Source: Polycladidibacter stylochi
GTDB lineage: Bacteria > Pseudomonadota > Alphaproteobacteria > Rhizobiales > Stappiaceae
Direction: 5' to 3'
Assembly: GCF_001562055.1 (NCBI RefSeq)
Contig: NZ_LLWE01000042.1
Location: 124,001 to 188,000, forward strand
DNA length: 64,000 nucleotides
This document shows, one piece after another, positions 27,933 to 37,197 of the stretch. A program made the position numbers and the translations under genes. The stretch's first letter is position 1. The number at the start of each line of letters is the position of its first letter. The notes under the pieces are model-generated. The model had not been told where the DNA came from. It saw only the letters and a list, made by a program, of their open reading frames with translations, and ran no database searches.

Positions 27933-29150
27933 TTAAACCGTTTTGGGTTTACGCGGTTTCGCCCGTGTGCTTCTTTGCTTGGCAACGCGTTCAATTGGCT
28001 CGCCTTGATTGCAAACAACAATATCGCGACCATTAAATGCCAATCCAACACGGCCTTTCTTCAAGTTCAAAGCATCTTCGCCAAACAACTCGCGGCGCCA
28101 TCCCTTTAAAGCGTTCACATCAGCCTCTTCATGAGAAGCAATTTTTTCAAGGTCATCAACTGTCGCAATTAGTTTAGCGGCAACCCCAGACTGCTCGCTT
28201 TTTAATTTAAGCAAAACCTTGAGCAAATCGACCGCGGCGCCAGAGCCTTCTGGCATCGGTTTACCCTTTGGGACCTCGGGTAAATCCTCTTTGGCAATTG
28301 CATGAGCCCGCGCTACAGCAGCCAGTATTTCGTCTGCCTGTTTAGAACGCTCAAAACCACGTGGAACACTACGTAAATGCCCGAGCGCTTTAGAGCTGGT
28401 TGGTTGCTGGATGCTGATTTCAAAAATCGCATCATCTTTAATCACCCGTGAGCGAGGTACATCACGCGATTGAGCTTCACTTTCACGCCAAGCTGCCAAC
28501 TCTTTTAGGATAGCAAACTCCATTGGCTTTCGAATGCGTAACTTTAACCGCTGCCAAGCTTTTTCGGGCTCGCTACGATACGTCTCCTCAGAGCGCAGCG
28601 TATCCATTTCACCATCCACCCAATGCGTACGCTGCTTTCCTTCAAGCTCACGCGTTAAGTATTGGTAGACTTCTCGCAAATGGGTGACGTCCGCTAGTGC
28701 ATATTCTAGCTGCTTCTCGGTGAGAGGGCGGCGTGACCAATCAGTAAAACGAGAACTTTTATCAATCCGTTCACCGGTAATCTTATTCACCAGTTGATCA
28801 TAGGAGACAGAATCGCCAAATCCGCAGACCATGGCAGCAACTTGCGTATCAAATATGGGAGCCGGAACAAAACCACCAAGGTGATAGATTATTTCTACAT
28901 CCTGTCGCGCAGCGTGGAAAACCTTAACAACAGCAGAGTTGCGCATAAGCTCGAAAAAAGGTTCCAGTGAAAGCTCAGGTGCAAGCGCATCAACGATTAC
29001 CGCTTCTTCATCACTTGCAATTTGAATAACACAGAGTTTAGGCCAAAAAGTTGTTTCACGCAGAAATTCTGTATCTACGGTAACAAAACTAAACTGGGAA
29101 AGGCGCTCGCAAGTTGCTGCGAGTTCGTGAGTTGTTGTGATCATTTTCAT
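27933..29150 (-). CDS. rnd: Ribonuclease D
   Basis: 3'-to-5' exoribonuclease that trims tRNA and other small RNA precursors. About 405 residues. A DEDDy exonuclease domain (about 1-180) shows FVTVDTEFLRETTFWP (the first D-x-E), VKVFHAARQDVEIIY, and YALADVTHLREVY (last Asp and Tyr). It is followed by an HRDC domain (about 210-290; ILKELAAWRESEAQSRDVPR) and a basic C-terminal tail (RSTRAKPRKP). The frame extends 27 codons upstream to 29231, but the ATG at 29148-29150 (MKMITTTHELAA) matches the family start; no strong ribosome site is seen. It is convergent with ppx and divergent from aspS. Confidence 0.92.
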   Translation of the reverse strand: MKMITTTHELAATCERLSQFSFVTVDTEFLRETTFWPKLCVIQIASDEEAVIVDALAPELSLEPFFELMRNSAVVKVFHAARQDVEIIYHLGGFVPAPIFDTQVAAMVCGFGDSVSYDQLVNKITGERIDKSSRFTDWSRRPLTEKQLEYALADVTHLREVYQYLTRELEGKQRTHWVDGEMDTLRSEETYRSEPEKAWQRLKLRIRKPMEFAILKELAAWRESEAQSRDVPRSRVIKDDAIFEISIQQPTSSKALGHLRSVPRGFERSKQADEILAAVARAHAIAKEDLPEVPKGKPMPEGSGAAVDLLKVLLKLKSEQSGVAAKLIATVDDLEKIASHEEADVNALKGWRRELFGEDALNLKKGRVGLAFNGRDIVVCNQGEPIERVAKQRSTRAKPRKPKTV

Positions 29151-29503
29151 GGTTGCGAACCTATACCCCACACTGCCTAAAATGTCGCGTAAAAAGTTGT
29201 AAGCCGCCACAAAGCGTCGCGGTTTATGCATGTTTTACAAGGGGCTAATTAAGCCCAAAACTTGTAATTAGTCAAAGCCTAGTGAAAATAGGTATTTCAC
29301 AATAAGTTTTATAGAAAATACCTTATGTGTCGGCTCAAGCTATCAACAAAATAGTTTTAAAATGGCGTGATTTGTAATTTTTCAGGGCATTTCCACTGCT
29401 AAACTTGACATTGTTGCTCGAGCATGTCTTTTCCAACCTTGGCCCATGTTATAGGGCAAGACTATGTAATTTTAATATTAGAAATACCAAGGCTGAGGAC
29501 GCT
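29151..29503. other. Divergent rnd/aspS region
   Basis: About 350 bases holding the promoters of rnd (minus) and aspS (plus). A TTGACA at 29405-29410 is visible but has no good -10 at 16-18 bases. TTGGCC at 29439-29444 followed 18 bases later by TATGTA is an alternative aspS promoter. No coding frame is supported. Confidence 0.35.
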
Positions 29504-31288
29504 ATGCATCGCTATCGGAGCCACACCTGCGGAGAACTGCGGGCAACGAATGAAGGTGAAACGGCACGCCTGTCCGGTTGGGTACATCGTGTACGCGATC
29601 ATGGCGGTTTGCTATTTATCGATCTACGAGACCACTACGGCATGACCCAATGTGTGGTCGATCCTGATTCTCCAGCGTTTAAGCTTGCAGAAACCGTACG
29701 CGCCGAATGGTGCTTGCGCATTGATGGTGAAGTGAAACCACGCTCTGCAGAAACTAAAAACGAAAACCTTGCTACCGGCGATATCGAGGTATTCATCCGC
29801 GATATTGAAGTGCTGGGTTCTTCTAAAGAGCTGCCGCTGCCTATTTTTGGTGAACCGGAATACCCAGAGGACATTCGCCTTAAATACCGCTTCCTAGATC
29901 TGCGCCGCGAGACCCTGCACAACAACCTGGTAAAGCGCACCAAGATCATTAACTCCATGCGCCAGCGCATGAACACCATCGGGTTTAATGAATTCCAGAC
30001 CCCGATCCTGACCGCATCTTCCCCAGAAGGTGCGCGTGACTTCCTGGTGCCATCGCGTATCCATCCTGGTAAATTCTACGCATTGCCGCAGGCGCCACAG
30101 CAATTCAAGCAGTTGCTAATGATGTCCGGCTTTGATCGCTACTTCCAGATCGCCCCTTGCTTCCGTGATGAAGATCCTCGCGCTGACCGCCTGCCGGGTG
30201 AGTTTTACCAGCTTGACGTGGAAATGAGCTTCGTCACCCAAGAAGACGTGCTGCAAACCATGGAGCCGGTTATTCGCGGCGTATTTGAAGAGTTCGCAGA
30301 GGGCAAAGCTGTCACCAAAGAATTCCCGCGCATTGCCTATGCCGACGCCATCCGCAAATACGGCTCCGACAAGCCGGATCTGCGCAACCCGATTGAAATG
30401 CAGGCTGTAACCGAGCATTTCGCCGGCTCTGGCTTTAAAGTGTTCGCCCGCATGATCGAGAGCGACCCTAAAGTGGAAGTTTGGGCAATCCCGGCTCCAA
30501 AGGGTGGTTCACGTGCCTTCTGTGATCGCATGAACTCTTGGGCGCAAAGCGAAGGCCAGCCGGGCATGGGCTACATCTTCTTCCGTGACGAAGAAGGCGC
30601 TACAGTAGGCGCTGGCCCTGTTGCTAAAAACATTGGTACCGAACGTACTGAAGCCATGCGCATTCAGCTGGGGCTGGAGCAGGGCGATGCGGTCTTCTTT
30701 GCCGCCGGGGATCCGAAGAAATTCGCCGACTTTGCTGGTAAAGCCCGCACCCGCGTTGGTGAAGAGCTGAACCTGATCAACGAAGATGCCTTCGAACTTT
30801 GCTGGATTGTTGACTTCCCGATGTTTGAATGGGACGAGGAAGAAAAGAAGGTCGACTTCTGCCACAACCCGTTCTCCATGCCAGAAGGTGGTCTGGAAGG
30901 CCTGAATACCAAAGACCCGCTGGAGCTCAATGCCTATCAGTATGATGTGGTTTGTAACGGCTTTGAAATCGGTTCCGGTGCGATCCGTAACCACTCTCCA
31001 GAGGTCATGAAAAAAGCCTTCGAAATCGCGGGCTATGAAGTGGAAACGCTGGAAGAGAAATTCGGCGGCATGCTGCGCGCATTTGAGTACGGCGCTCCAC
31101 CGCACGGCGGCATGGCAGCGGGCGTAGACCGCATTATTATGCTGCTCGTTGGCGCTAAAAACCTGCGTGAAGTGACCCTGTTCCCGATGAACCAGCAGGC
31201 GCAGGATCTGCTCATGGGCGCGCCAAGCGATGTCTTCCCGGCGCAGCTGCGCGATCTGCATATTCGCTTGAACCTGCCGGAAGCATAA
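29504..31288 (+). CDS. aspS: Aspartyl-tRNA synthetase
   Basis: Charges tRNA-Asp; many alphaproteobacterial AspRS also charge tRNA-Asn, but this cannot be read here. 594 residues from the ATG at 29504, which has a GAGGAC ribosome site; the open frame extends 33 codons upstream. Order: N-terminal OB-fold anticodon-binding domain ([20 protein letters not shown]), class II motif 2 ([20 protein letters not shown]), the bacterial GAD insertion (about 290-420) and motif 3 ([15 protein letters not shown]). Much of the gene has clearly higher G+C and more C/G-ending codons than its neighbours, which may reflect expression-linked codon choice or recombination. Confidence 0.96.
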   Translation: MHRYRSHTCGELRATNEGETARLSGWVHRVRDHGGLLFIDLRDHYGMTQCVVDPDSPAFKLAETVRAEWCLRIDGEVKPRSAETKNENLATGDIEVFIRDIEVLGSSKELPLPIFGEPEYPEDIRLKYRFLDLRRETLHNNLVKRTKIINSMRQRMNTIGFNEFQTPILTASSPEGARDFLVPSRIHPGKFYALPQAPQQFKQLLMMSGFDRYFQIAPCFRDEDPRADRLPGEFYQLDVEMSFVTQEDVLQTMEPVIRGVFEEFAEGKAVTKEFPRIAYADAIRKYGSDKPDLRNPIEMQAVTEHFAGSGFKVFARMIESDPKVEVWAIPAPKGGSRAFCDRMNSWAQSEGQPGMGYIFFRDEEGATVGAGPVAKNIGTERTEAMRIQLGLEQGDAVFFAAGDPKKFADFAGKARTRVGEELNLINEDAFELCWIVDFPMFEWDEEEKKVDFCHNPFSMPEGGLEGLNTKDPLELNAYQYDVVCNGFEIGSGAIRNHSPEVMKKAFEIAGYEVETLEEKFGGMLRAFEYGAPPHGGMAAGVDRIIMLLVGAKNLREVTLFPMNQQAQDLLMGAPSDVFPAQLRDLHIRLNLPEA

Positions 31289-31318
31289 ACTTCCAAGTCT
31301 GAAATGACTACAAGTATT

Positions 31319-31353
31319 AAAGCAGGCAGTTGTTATAAGCAGCTGCCTGCTTT
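31319..31353 (+). terminator. Intrinsic terminator of aspS
   Basis: AAAGCAGGCAG (31319-31329) pairs perfectly with CTGCCTGCTTT (31343-31353) around a 13-base loop, 31 bases after the aspS stop. The T-tract is short. Confidence 0.8.
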
Positions 31354-31446
31354 CCTGTTTAGGTCCACTTGCCATACCGACGCAATACTATCAAATAGGC
31401 TCTATTGCTTGTAATACTTGCCACCTGAGAGATGTGAGGTTCAATC

Positions 31447-33222
31447 GTGTTCAAAGCGCTACAAAACAAATTATTCAAAGACCCTGAAAGTGCCGGTAGT
31501 TTGATTAAGCGCTTGCTCAAAGAGAATTTTCACCATTACCGCGGACAGTATCTGCTCGCCTTCATATTGATGGCTCTTGCAGCCGGGGCAGGGGCGGCCA
31601 GTGCTGCCATCATGAAAAATATTATCAACGAGGTTTTTATAGCCCAAGACGCCACCATGGTTTATGTGATCTCGTTCACGGTAATGGCAATATTTACGAT
31701 CAAAGGTTTGGCAACATATGGCCAACTGGTCATTCTTAGTCGCGTTGGGAACTCAATAGTTGCAAAACTGCAAAAGAAGATGTTTGCAAAAACACTCGGC
31801 CTTGGTATTCGATATTTTGATCGCACAAGCTTTGGTGATTTAGCAACCAGATTTGGACAAAATACAGCTGCAGCGCGTGCAGTTATGGATTTGGTGATCC
31901 TCACACTGGGCCGTGATATAATGGCAGTTGTTGGTCTTGTTTCAGTGATGGTCTATCAAAATCCTCGATTGAGTTTGATTGCATTCGTGATAATGCCGCC
32001 AGCAGTTTTTGCCGTATCAAAGCTGGTACGGCGCGTTAAGCGTATTGCGAAAAGCCAGTTCATCTCTCAAACTAAAATACTCTCATTAGTAAAAGAAATG
32101 GCTCTTGGCATTCGCATTATTAAGTCGTTTCGTTATGAAAACCAGATGCAAACGGCCATGACTACCGCCATATCCGAGGTCGAAGGGCAAGCAAATAAAA
32201 TCGCGCGGCTCACAGCTCGAACTTCTCCACTAATGGAAACGCTTGGCGGTTTTGCTATCGCTATGATTATTCTTTATGGCGGTTATGCGGTAATACACTT
32301 GGGGCAAGACCCAGGTGCATTCTTCTCGTTCATCACAGCACTTTTATTGGCTTATGACCCTGTAAAAAGACTTGCGCGACTACAAGTGAATTTGAATACA
32401 CAGCTTGTAGGCGTGCGCTTGATGTATGAAATTCTTGATCAAGAGGATGCACACCCCGATGAAGAAAACAAAAAAACGCTACAAATCACTCATGGTGAAA
32501 TTAAGTTCAATAACGTTGATTTTTGTTATGGTGAAGAGCGGGTACTAAAAGCGTTAAGTTTTACAGCGAAAGCCGGAGAGGTGACCGCGCTCGTCGGCAG
32601 TTCGGGAGCTGGTAAGTCTACAGTATTTTCGTTGATTGAGCGCTATTATGACATTGAAAATGGAACGATTGCAGTTGATGGCCAAAACTTGAACGAGGTC
32701 AGCGTTACTAGTTTGCGCAGCAATGTAGCGATTGTTTCGCAAGACACTTTTTTGTTTGACCGTACAGTTGCCGAAAATATCGCCATTGGCAAACCTGGAG
32801 CCACAAAAGAAGAAATACAAGTGGCCGCTCAAAATGCACATGCTCACAGCTTCATTTGCGAATTGGAGAATGGCTACGATACAATCGTTGGTGAAGGTGG
32901 TGGCAGGTTGTCCGGCGGTCAAAGGCAACGTATTGCCATAGCGCGGGCGATGCTTTCAAGAGCACCTATATTATTGCTGGATGAAGCGACTTCAGCACTA
33001 GATGCAAAAAGCGAAGCACATGTCCAAGATGCCCTGAAGAAACTTATGCATGGGCGTACTACAATTGTTATAGCACACCGATTAGCGACAGTTCGCAACG
33101 CTGATTGTATCCATGTAATGGATAAGGGACGCGTAATTGAAAGTGGTAGCCATGAAGAGCTTTATGCACAAAATGGCACATACCATCACCTTTGCGATTT
33201 ACAGTTTAATGGCAATAACTGA
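31447..33222 (+). CDS. ABC-type exporter, fused membrane and ATPase domains (MsbA-like)
   Basis: 591 residues: a six-helix membrane domain (about 30-330) and one ABC ATPase domain (about 345-590) with Walker A GSSGAGKST, signature RLSGGQRQRIAIARAML and Walker B ILLLDEATSALDAKSE. This is a half-transporter expected to act as a homodimer in the inner membrane, exporting a lipid, polysaccharide, peptide or drug. MsbA (lipid A flippase) is the best-known relative, but I cannot confirm it as the MsbA orthologue. It stands alone, with a weak GAGGT site before its GTG start (VFKALQNKLF). Confidence 0.85.
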   Translation: MFKALQNKLFKDPESAGSLIKRLLKENFHHYRGQYLLAFILMALAAGAGAASAAIMKNIINEVFIAQDATMVYVISFTVMAIFTIKGLATYGQLVILSRVGNSIVAKLQKKMFAKTLGLGIRYFDRTSFGDLATRFGQNTAAARAVMDLVILTLGRDIMAVVGLVSVMVYQNPRLSLIAFVIMPPAVFAVSKLVRRVKRIAKSQFISQTKILSLVKEMALGIRIIKSFRYENQMQTAMTTAISEVEGQANKIARLTARTSPLMETLGGFAIAMIILYGGYAVIHLGQDPGAFFSFITALLLAYDPVKRLARLQVNLNTQLVGVRLMYEILDQEDAHPDEENKKTLQITHGEIKFNNVDFCYGEERVLKALSFTAKAGEVTALVGSSGAGKSTVFSLIERYYDIENGTIAVDGQNLNEVSVTSLRSNVAIVSQDTFLFDRTVAENIAIGKPGATKEEIQVAAQNAHAHSFICELENGYDTIVGEGGGRLSGGQRQRIAIARAMLSRAPILLLDEATSALDAKSEAHVQDALKKLMHGRTTIVIAHRLATVRNADCIHVMDKGRVIESGSHEELYAQNGTYHHLCDLQFNGNN

Positions 33223-33442
33223 ATACCATAGAAACACAACAGACGGGTGCTCTCGCGTTACAGTGCTCAAAATTAGCGGTTGCATCCTGTTACTTATTAT
33301 CAACGCGTATAGGTTACTATCTTTGCCGTTAGTTGCCTTAGATAGGCAAACCACACTCGTGGTTATAGGTGACATAAACAATAAAATTCCATAATATTTA
33401 TTATGCGAATTATATATTCCTATAATAATAGTCATACTCTCT

Positions 33443-33872
33443 CTAATCAGCTTCGTTCCACCATCTATTTTTGTTATCTCGCTTCGGATTATAATGTGAG
33501 CGCGTTGCCCAATCATCTCTAATAAATATGACGGGCTCTTCATAATGGTGCTGCTCAAGTATTTTTCAAAACTCTATCCAATAATGCAGTATCTTGTTTA
33601 ATTGAGATTTTAAGCTCAACCACAGGGAAGCTATCTATATCGCCCTTCTTGTATCCTTCCCTATGAATGGCCGTAGTCGTCCCCATCTCTGCTCGATAGG
33701 TTTCTTGTCCAACAGCGCTGATGCTAGCATTGCGTTGATAGCGACCATAGCTTAACGGGCAAACGGTCATCACCGCATCAAGAATACGATCACAATCACC
33801 TGGACGCGTTTGAACTTCTATAGTCCAGACTTTTTGTAGGGAACAGCTTTGTAAATCAGGTAGTTACTTCAT
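33443..33872 (-). pseudogene. Broken YqfO/NIF3-like (HHYEEP) small protein gene
   Basis: An ATG at 33870-33872 has a perfect GGAGG site (5-base spacing) but its third codon is TAA. Reading through, the frame continues for about 100 codons (KVWTIEVQTRPGDCDRILDA, then GTTTAIHREGYKKGD, then FPVVELKISIKQDTALLDRV) and stops early after a run of five A. Dropping one A restores a frame reading ILEQHHYEEPVIFIRDDW and ending NRWWNEAD. The HHYEEP motif and size (about 142 residues) resemble the YqfO/NIF3 C-terminal ferredoxin-like domain. There are thus two independent lesions, a nonsense codon and a one-base insertion. It follows the GNAT gene in the same transcript. Family assignment is from memory. 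Confidence 0.65.
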
Positions 33873-33881
33873 GTTAGCCTC

Positions 33882-34367
33882 CTAATTCTGGCGCTCAATC
33901 AAAGGTATTCTTTCAGCAGCACTTCGAATAGATAAACCGAGTTTGTTTCCTTCCTTAAATCCTAGTTTTTTATAGAACCCAACGGCTTCTCCCCTGAGGC
34001 CAGTTTGTAACATAATTTTATAAGCACCCGAATCCTCAGCCAGAGCGATTGCGTAGTCCATAACTCTGCGTCCAAATCCACTTCTTTGATGTCTATGTTT
34101 GGTCACCACATTCTCAATAACCGCATAGGGTCGGCAGAGCCTTGTAAAATTAGGTAAGAGATGAAGCGTTAGCATACTAACGACCTCCCCCTCATACTCA
34201 GCGCCAATCATAAACGTTCCTGGATGTTCTAGGATTGCTGTCACACCGTCAATACGATCAGCATTGCATGAAATTATTTCTTCCTCACCAACGAGTTCTA
34301 TGTACAAAGCAATAATATCATCAATATCGTTGATGTTTAAAATTCGAGCAGAATCCACACTCATCAA
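33882..34367 (-). CDS. GNAT-family N-acetyltransferase
   Basis: 161 residues with a single GNAT domain: the acetyl-CoA pyrophosphate-binding loop is HRHQRSGFGRRVMDYAI (Q/R-x-x-G-x-G/A type, about residues 92-108), preceded by the beta-strand VIENVVTKHR and followed by a C-terminal LGFKEG. The acceptor substrate is unknown. It ends just before a strong GGAGG site that served the broken downstream gene, so the two formed an operon. No antibiotic-modifying signature is recognised. Confidence 0.8.
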   Translation of the reverse strand: MMSVDSARILNINDIDDIIALYIELVGEEEIISCNADRIDGVTAILEHPGTFMIGAEYEGEVVSMLTLHLLPNFTRLCRPYAVIENVVTKHRHQRSGFGRRVMDYAIALAEDSGAYKIMLQTGLRGEAVGFYKKLGFKEGNKLGLSIRSAAERIPLIERQN

Positions 34368-34506
34368 AAATCCTTAACCAAATAAAATGATCATTCCGAA
34401 ATGGAATACGCTGCACTATAATTGATTCACAACTATGCTGCGATGCAAAATGCTCATTTGGTGTTCCTTTAAAAGAAGCTGCAAGTTCAACAAATAATGA
34501 GCCATA

Positions 34507-34546
34507 AAAAATCCCCGCATTTCAATTATGAAATGCGGGGATTTTT
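34507..34546 (-). terminator. Intrinsic terminator after the M20 peptidase gene
   Basis: A perfect 17-base inverted repeat: AAAAATCCCCGCATTTC at 34507-34523 and its complement at 34530-34546, with a 6-base loop. On the minus strand the stem ends in a T6 run. It ends the BMP-transporter/M20 gene group. Confidence 0.92.
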
Positions 34547-34574
34547 ATTTATAAATAACAATGTCTTATAGTTT

Positions 34575-35786
34575 TTATTTAAGTAAGTCATATAGGGCTG
34601 TTGCAACAACCCAGCTGGCTCCTTTTAAATCATTCATTCGTAAATGCTCATCAATTCCGTGAGCCCCACTTTCGGCCAGCGTTTCAGGTCCTGCCCCATA
34701 AACAACGGTGGGTACACCGGCCTCTGCATAATGGCGCGCATCTGTAAATAACGGAGCACCTTGTATCGTCACACTCTCGCCAAAGCAACTTCTGGCTTTA
34801 GAGTATAACAGGTTTGTAAGTGTATCTTGTGCTGGCGTAACGCGTAGAGGTTCTGCCAACATGAGTCGACGGCACTCAACCTCCACCCCAAGCTCAACCG
34901 GTACACTCTTTTCAATCAGAGCGACCAAAGCTTCTTCCTCATCCTCACCAGCTTCTTCTGGGGTTAGTCGGCGATCAATTTTAATGGCCACTCTTTCAGG
35001 AACAACATTTGTATGTATCCCCCCCTCGATAACACCAACTGTCAAGCGCGGACCTGCAATACCTTCTGTCTCGCTAGAGATCGAAAGCAATCGCTTACGC
35101 TCTTTATAAAGGGCAGATAAAACATAATGCGCCCCCTCAAGCGCATCACAACCTAATTCAGGTTTTGCCGCATGCGCCTGTCGTCCTCGGCAAATCACCT
35201 CTAGGTGTAAACAACCATTATGCGCTCGAACAACTTCATAGGAAAATCCGGTGGTAATGGCATAATCTGGAGTACTCAAACCTTGCTCAAGCAACCACTT
35301 AGGCCCCACATGCCCCCCCATTTCACCATCGAAAGTAACATGTAGCTCCACTTGCCCCTGCAAGTGATCGCTGCATTTTTTTAAAGCTTTTAGAGCAAAT
35401 AAATAGCTGGCAATATCTGATTTTGCGATCACTGCGCCACGGCCGAATATTTTATCGTCACTAATCTTCGCTTCAAAGGGATTACTAGACCAGCCCTCGC
35501 CCGCCCCTACAACATCCGCATACGAATTTAATGCGATAGTAGGACCATTCCCGTCACCAAACTTCTGCCGAACAATCAGGTTGGTAATTGAAGTCATCCC
35601 ATGTTGGCGAACAAATGGTTCCGGGACCGGATAAGCCTCAACCTCAAACCCTAGTTCTGTAATGAGTTTGGCGATCTGCTCAGCCGCTTGGTCATTATCT
35701 CCTGGTGGGTTCTCGCTTCGAATGCCGATTAATTGCTTAAGAAATGCAACCTCTTCCTCAAAGGACTGCTCAATAGCGGCATCCAT
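34575..35786 (-). CDS. M20-family peptidase homologue with altered active site
   Basis: 403 residues with the ArgE/DapE/ACY1 layout: catalytic domain, a lid domain (about 185-300; VICRGRQAHAAKPELGCDAL), and a C-terminal part with FTDARHYAEAGVPTVVYG and AHGIDEHL. Several usual metal or catalytic positions differ: the first His-x-Asp is Tyr89-Ala-Asp91, the Asp expected after GRGA is Ile120, and the Glu-Glu pair is Gly154-Glu155 (TFDGEMGG). C-terminal ligands remain. It may therefore be inactive or use a different chemistry. It lies downstream of the two BMP genes on the same strand, between two terminators. The alignment behind this reading was done by eye. Confidence 0.75.
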   Translation of the reverse strand: MDAAIEQSFEEEVAFLKQLIGIRSENPPGDNDQAAEQIAKLITELGFEVEAYPVPEPFVRQHGMTSITNLIVRQKFGDGNGPTIALNSYADVVGAGEGWSSNPFEAKISDDKIFGRGAVIAKSDIASYLFALKALKKCSDHLQGQVELHVTFDGEMGGHVGPKWLLEQGLSTPDYAITTGFSYEVVRAHNGCLHLEVICRGRQAHAAKPELGCDALEGAHYVLSALYKERKRLLSISSETEGIAGPRLTVGVIEGGIHTNVVPERVAIKIDRRLTPEEAGEDEEEALVALIEKSVPVELGVEVECRRLMLAEPLRVTPAQDTLTNLLYSKARSCFGESVTIQGAPLFTDARHYAEAGVPTVVYGAGPETLAESGAHGIDEHLRMNDLKGASWVVATALYDLLK

Positions 35787-35897
35787 TTTAATTCAACCTC
35801 TTCTATTGGTATACATCATTAAGTTTATGACACCTTATCACGGCCAATCACGAAGACAAGCGCACATCACAACGCACAAATACGGTATATCCAATAA

Positions 35898-35924
35898 AAA
35901 AGCCCTCAACTTTGGAGGGCTTTT
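35898..35924 (-). terminator. Intrinsic terminator after the second BMP gene
   Basis: AAAAGCCCTC (35898-35907) pairs with GAGGGCTTTT (35915-35924) around a 7-base loop. On the minus strand it is followed by more T. It begins 12 bases after the stop of the BMP gene at 35936. Confidence 0.88.
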
Positions 35925-35935
35925 CAAGTCAAAAA

Positions 35936-37018
35936 TTAATTGGGGAGTGGTGCTTTCATACCTTCCAAGAAAAAGTTCATTTCAAGGAGCTGCTTGTCTG
36001 TTGCAACTTCACCATCTTTGAGAAAGACCGTTCCATCTTGCCGCTTTAGCGGCCCTTTAAAGATGACAATCTTTCCATCGCTAATCTTCTTTTGTGTATC
36101 TTTAGCGAGCGCAACAAGTTCGGCATTAACATTTTTTACAGGTGCCATATGCACCATGTCCTGGTTAAAGCCACCCCAGGTATTCTCTGCCTTCCAATTC
36201 CCATCCAAAACAGCCTGTATGCGGCGCTTGTAATAAGCCCCCCAATAATCAACGATAGCTGTTATTTGCGCATCAGGAGCAAATCGCGACATGTCGGAAG
36301 CTTGGCCAAATCCTTTAATACCGCGTTCTTGTGCAACTTGTAGCGGAGCCGGAGAATCTGTGTGCTGCACCATAATATCAACACCCTGGTCAATAAGCGC
36401 TTTGGCAGCATCGGCTTCGCGGCCCGGATCATACCATGAGTTCACCCAGACCGGTTTAATCTGGAAGTCAGGGTTAACTGTTCGAGCCCCTAAAACAAAG
36501 GCATTCATACCACGGATGACTTCTGGTATGGCGAATGGGGCAATATAACCGGCAACACCAGTTTTTGAAACCTTAGCGGCAAGCTGGCCAATTACAAAAC
36601 GTCCCTCATAAAAACGTCCACCGTATGGTGCAACATTTTTAGTCAGCTTATAACCTGTAGCCGTTTCAAACTTCACACGAGGAAATTTGCGTGCCACTTT
36701 GATAGTTGGATTCATATGGGAAAATGAAGTGGCAAAAATCAACTCATACCCACTTCTTGCCAACCGTTCTATAGCCCGCTCGGCATCGCTGCTTTTTGAA
36801 ACACTTTCGATAAAGCTGGTCTTGATTTTATCACCAAAGTATTTCTCAACCTCGATACGCGCCTGGTCATGCTGATAGGACCAACCATGGTCACTAATCG
36901 GCCCCACATATACAAATCCAACCTTGAGAGGTTCTTTTGCCTGACTAGGCAATACACTAGTCATATTAAGGGCGAATGCTGCACAGGCAGCGCTGATCAT
37001 TGCTATTATTTTACGCAT
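35936..37018 (-). CDS. BMP-family ABC transporter substrate-binding protein (copy 1)
   Basis: 360 residues with a signal peptide (MRKIIAMISAACAAFALNM, cleavage probably near SQA-KE). The mature part is a BMP/PnrA-type binding protein, a family known to bind purine nucleosides in several bacteria: VGFVYVGPISDHGWSYQHDQ, ERLARSGYELIFATSF, YEGRFVIGQLA, NSWYDPGREADAAKALIDQG and VQHTDSPAP. It is a close paralogue of the gene at 37198-38271 (the same blocks in the same order, with stretches of near-identical DNA) and is separated from it by a terminator-like hairpin. Its start has GAGGAAA upstream. Confidence 0.87.
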   Translation of the reverse strand: MRKIIAMISAACAAFALNMTSVLPSQAKEPLKVGFVYVGPISDHGWSYQHDQARIEVEKYFGDKIKTSFIESVSKSSDAERAIERLARSGYELIFATSFSHMNPTIKVARKFPRVKFETATGYKLTKNVAPYGGRFYEGRFVIGQLAAKVSKTGVAGYIAPFAIPEVIRGMNAFVLGARTVNPDFQIKPVWVNSWYDPGREADAAKALIDQGVDIMVQHTDSPAPLQVAQERGIKGFGQASDMSRFAPDAQITAIVDYWGAYYKRRIQAVLDGNWKAENTWGGFNQDMVHMAPVKNVNAELVALAKDTQKKISDGKIVIFKGPLKRQDGTVFLKDGEVATDKQLLEMNFFLEGMKAPLPN

Positions 37019-37152
37019 TTGCGTTTTTCCTCATTCTAGAGGTTCTTATTATGAGCTTTTTGCTCTTATAGAGGCTGGGCATACGTTGACGCCAACCCAA
37101 AAAAATCTATGGCAAACAAATAGCTAAAGTCTGTTCCACCATTTACTGCACC

Positions 37153-37184
37153 AAAAAAGCACGCGGTCAGTTAAAACCGCGCGC
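37153..37184 (-). terminator. Terminator/attenuator between the two BMP genes
   Basis: GCACGCGGT (37159-37167) pairs with ACCGCGCGC (37176-37184), with one wobble, around an 8-base loop; on the minus strand the stem is followed by T6. It lies 13 bases after the upstream BMP stop. It probably lowers transcription into copy 1 and the M20 gene. Confidence 0.8.
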
Positions 37185-37197
37185 CCAAAACCGTCGA

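Noticed and set aside
30509-31375. 288-codon open frame antisense to aspS
   Set aside because: It is a shadow of the C/G-rich third positions of aspS; no ribosome site, no recognisable domain.
33137-33394. 85-codon plus-strand frame overlapping the end of the ABC exporter gene
   Set aside because: Overlaps a certain gene in another frame, no ribosome site, no recognisable protein.
33199-33558. 119-codon minus-strand frame
   Set aside because: It runs in a different frame through the tail of the broken YqfO-like gene; the HHYEEP reading is much more protein-like.
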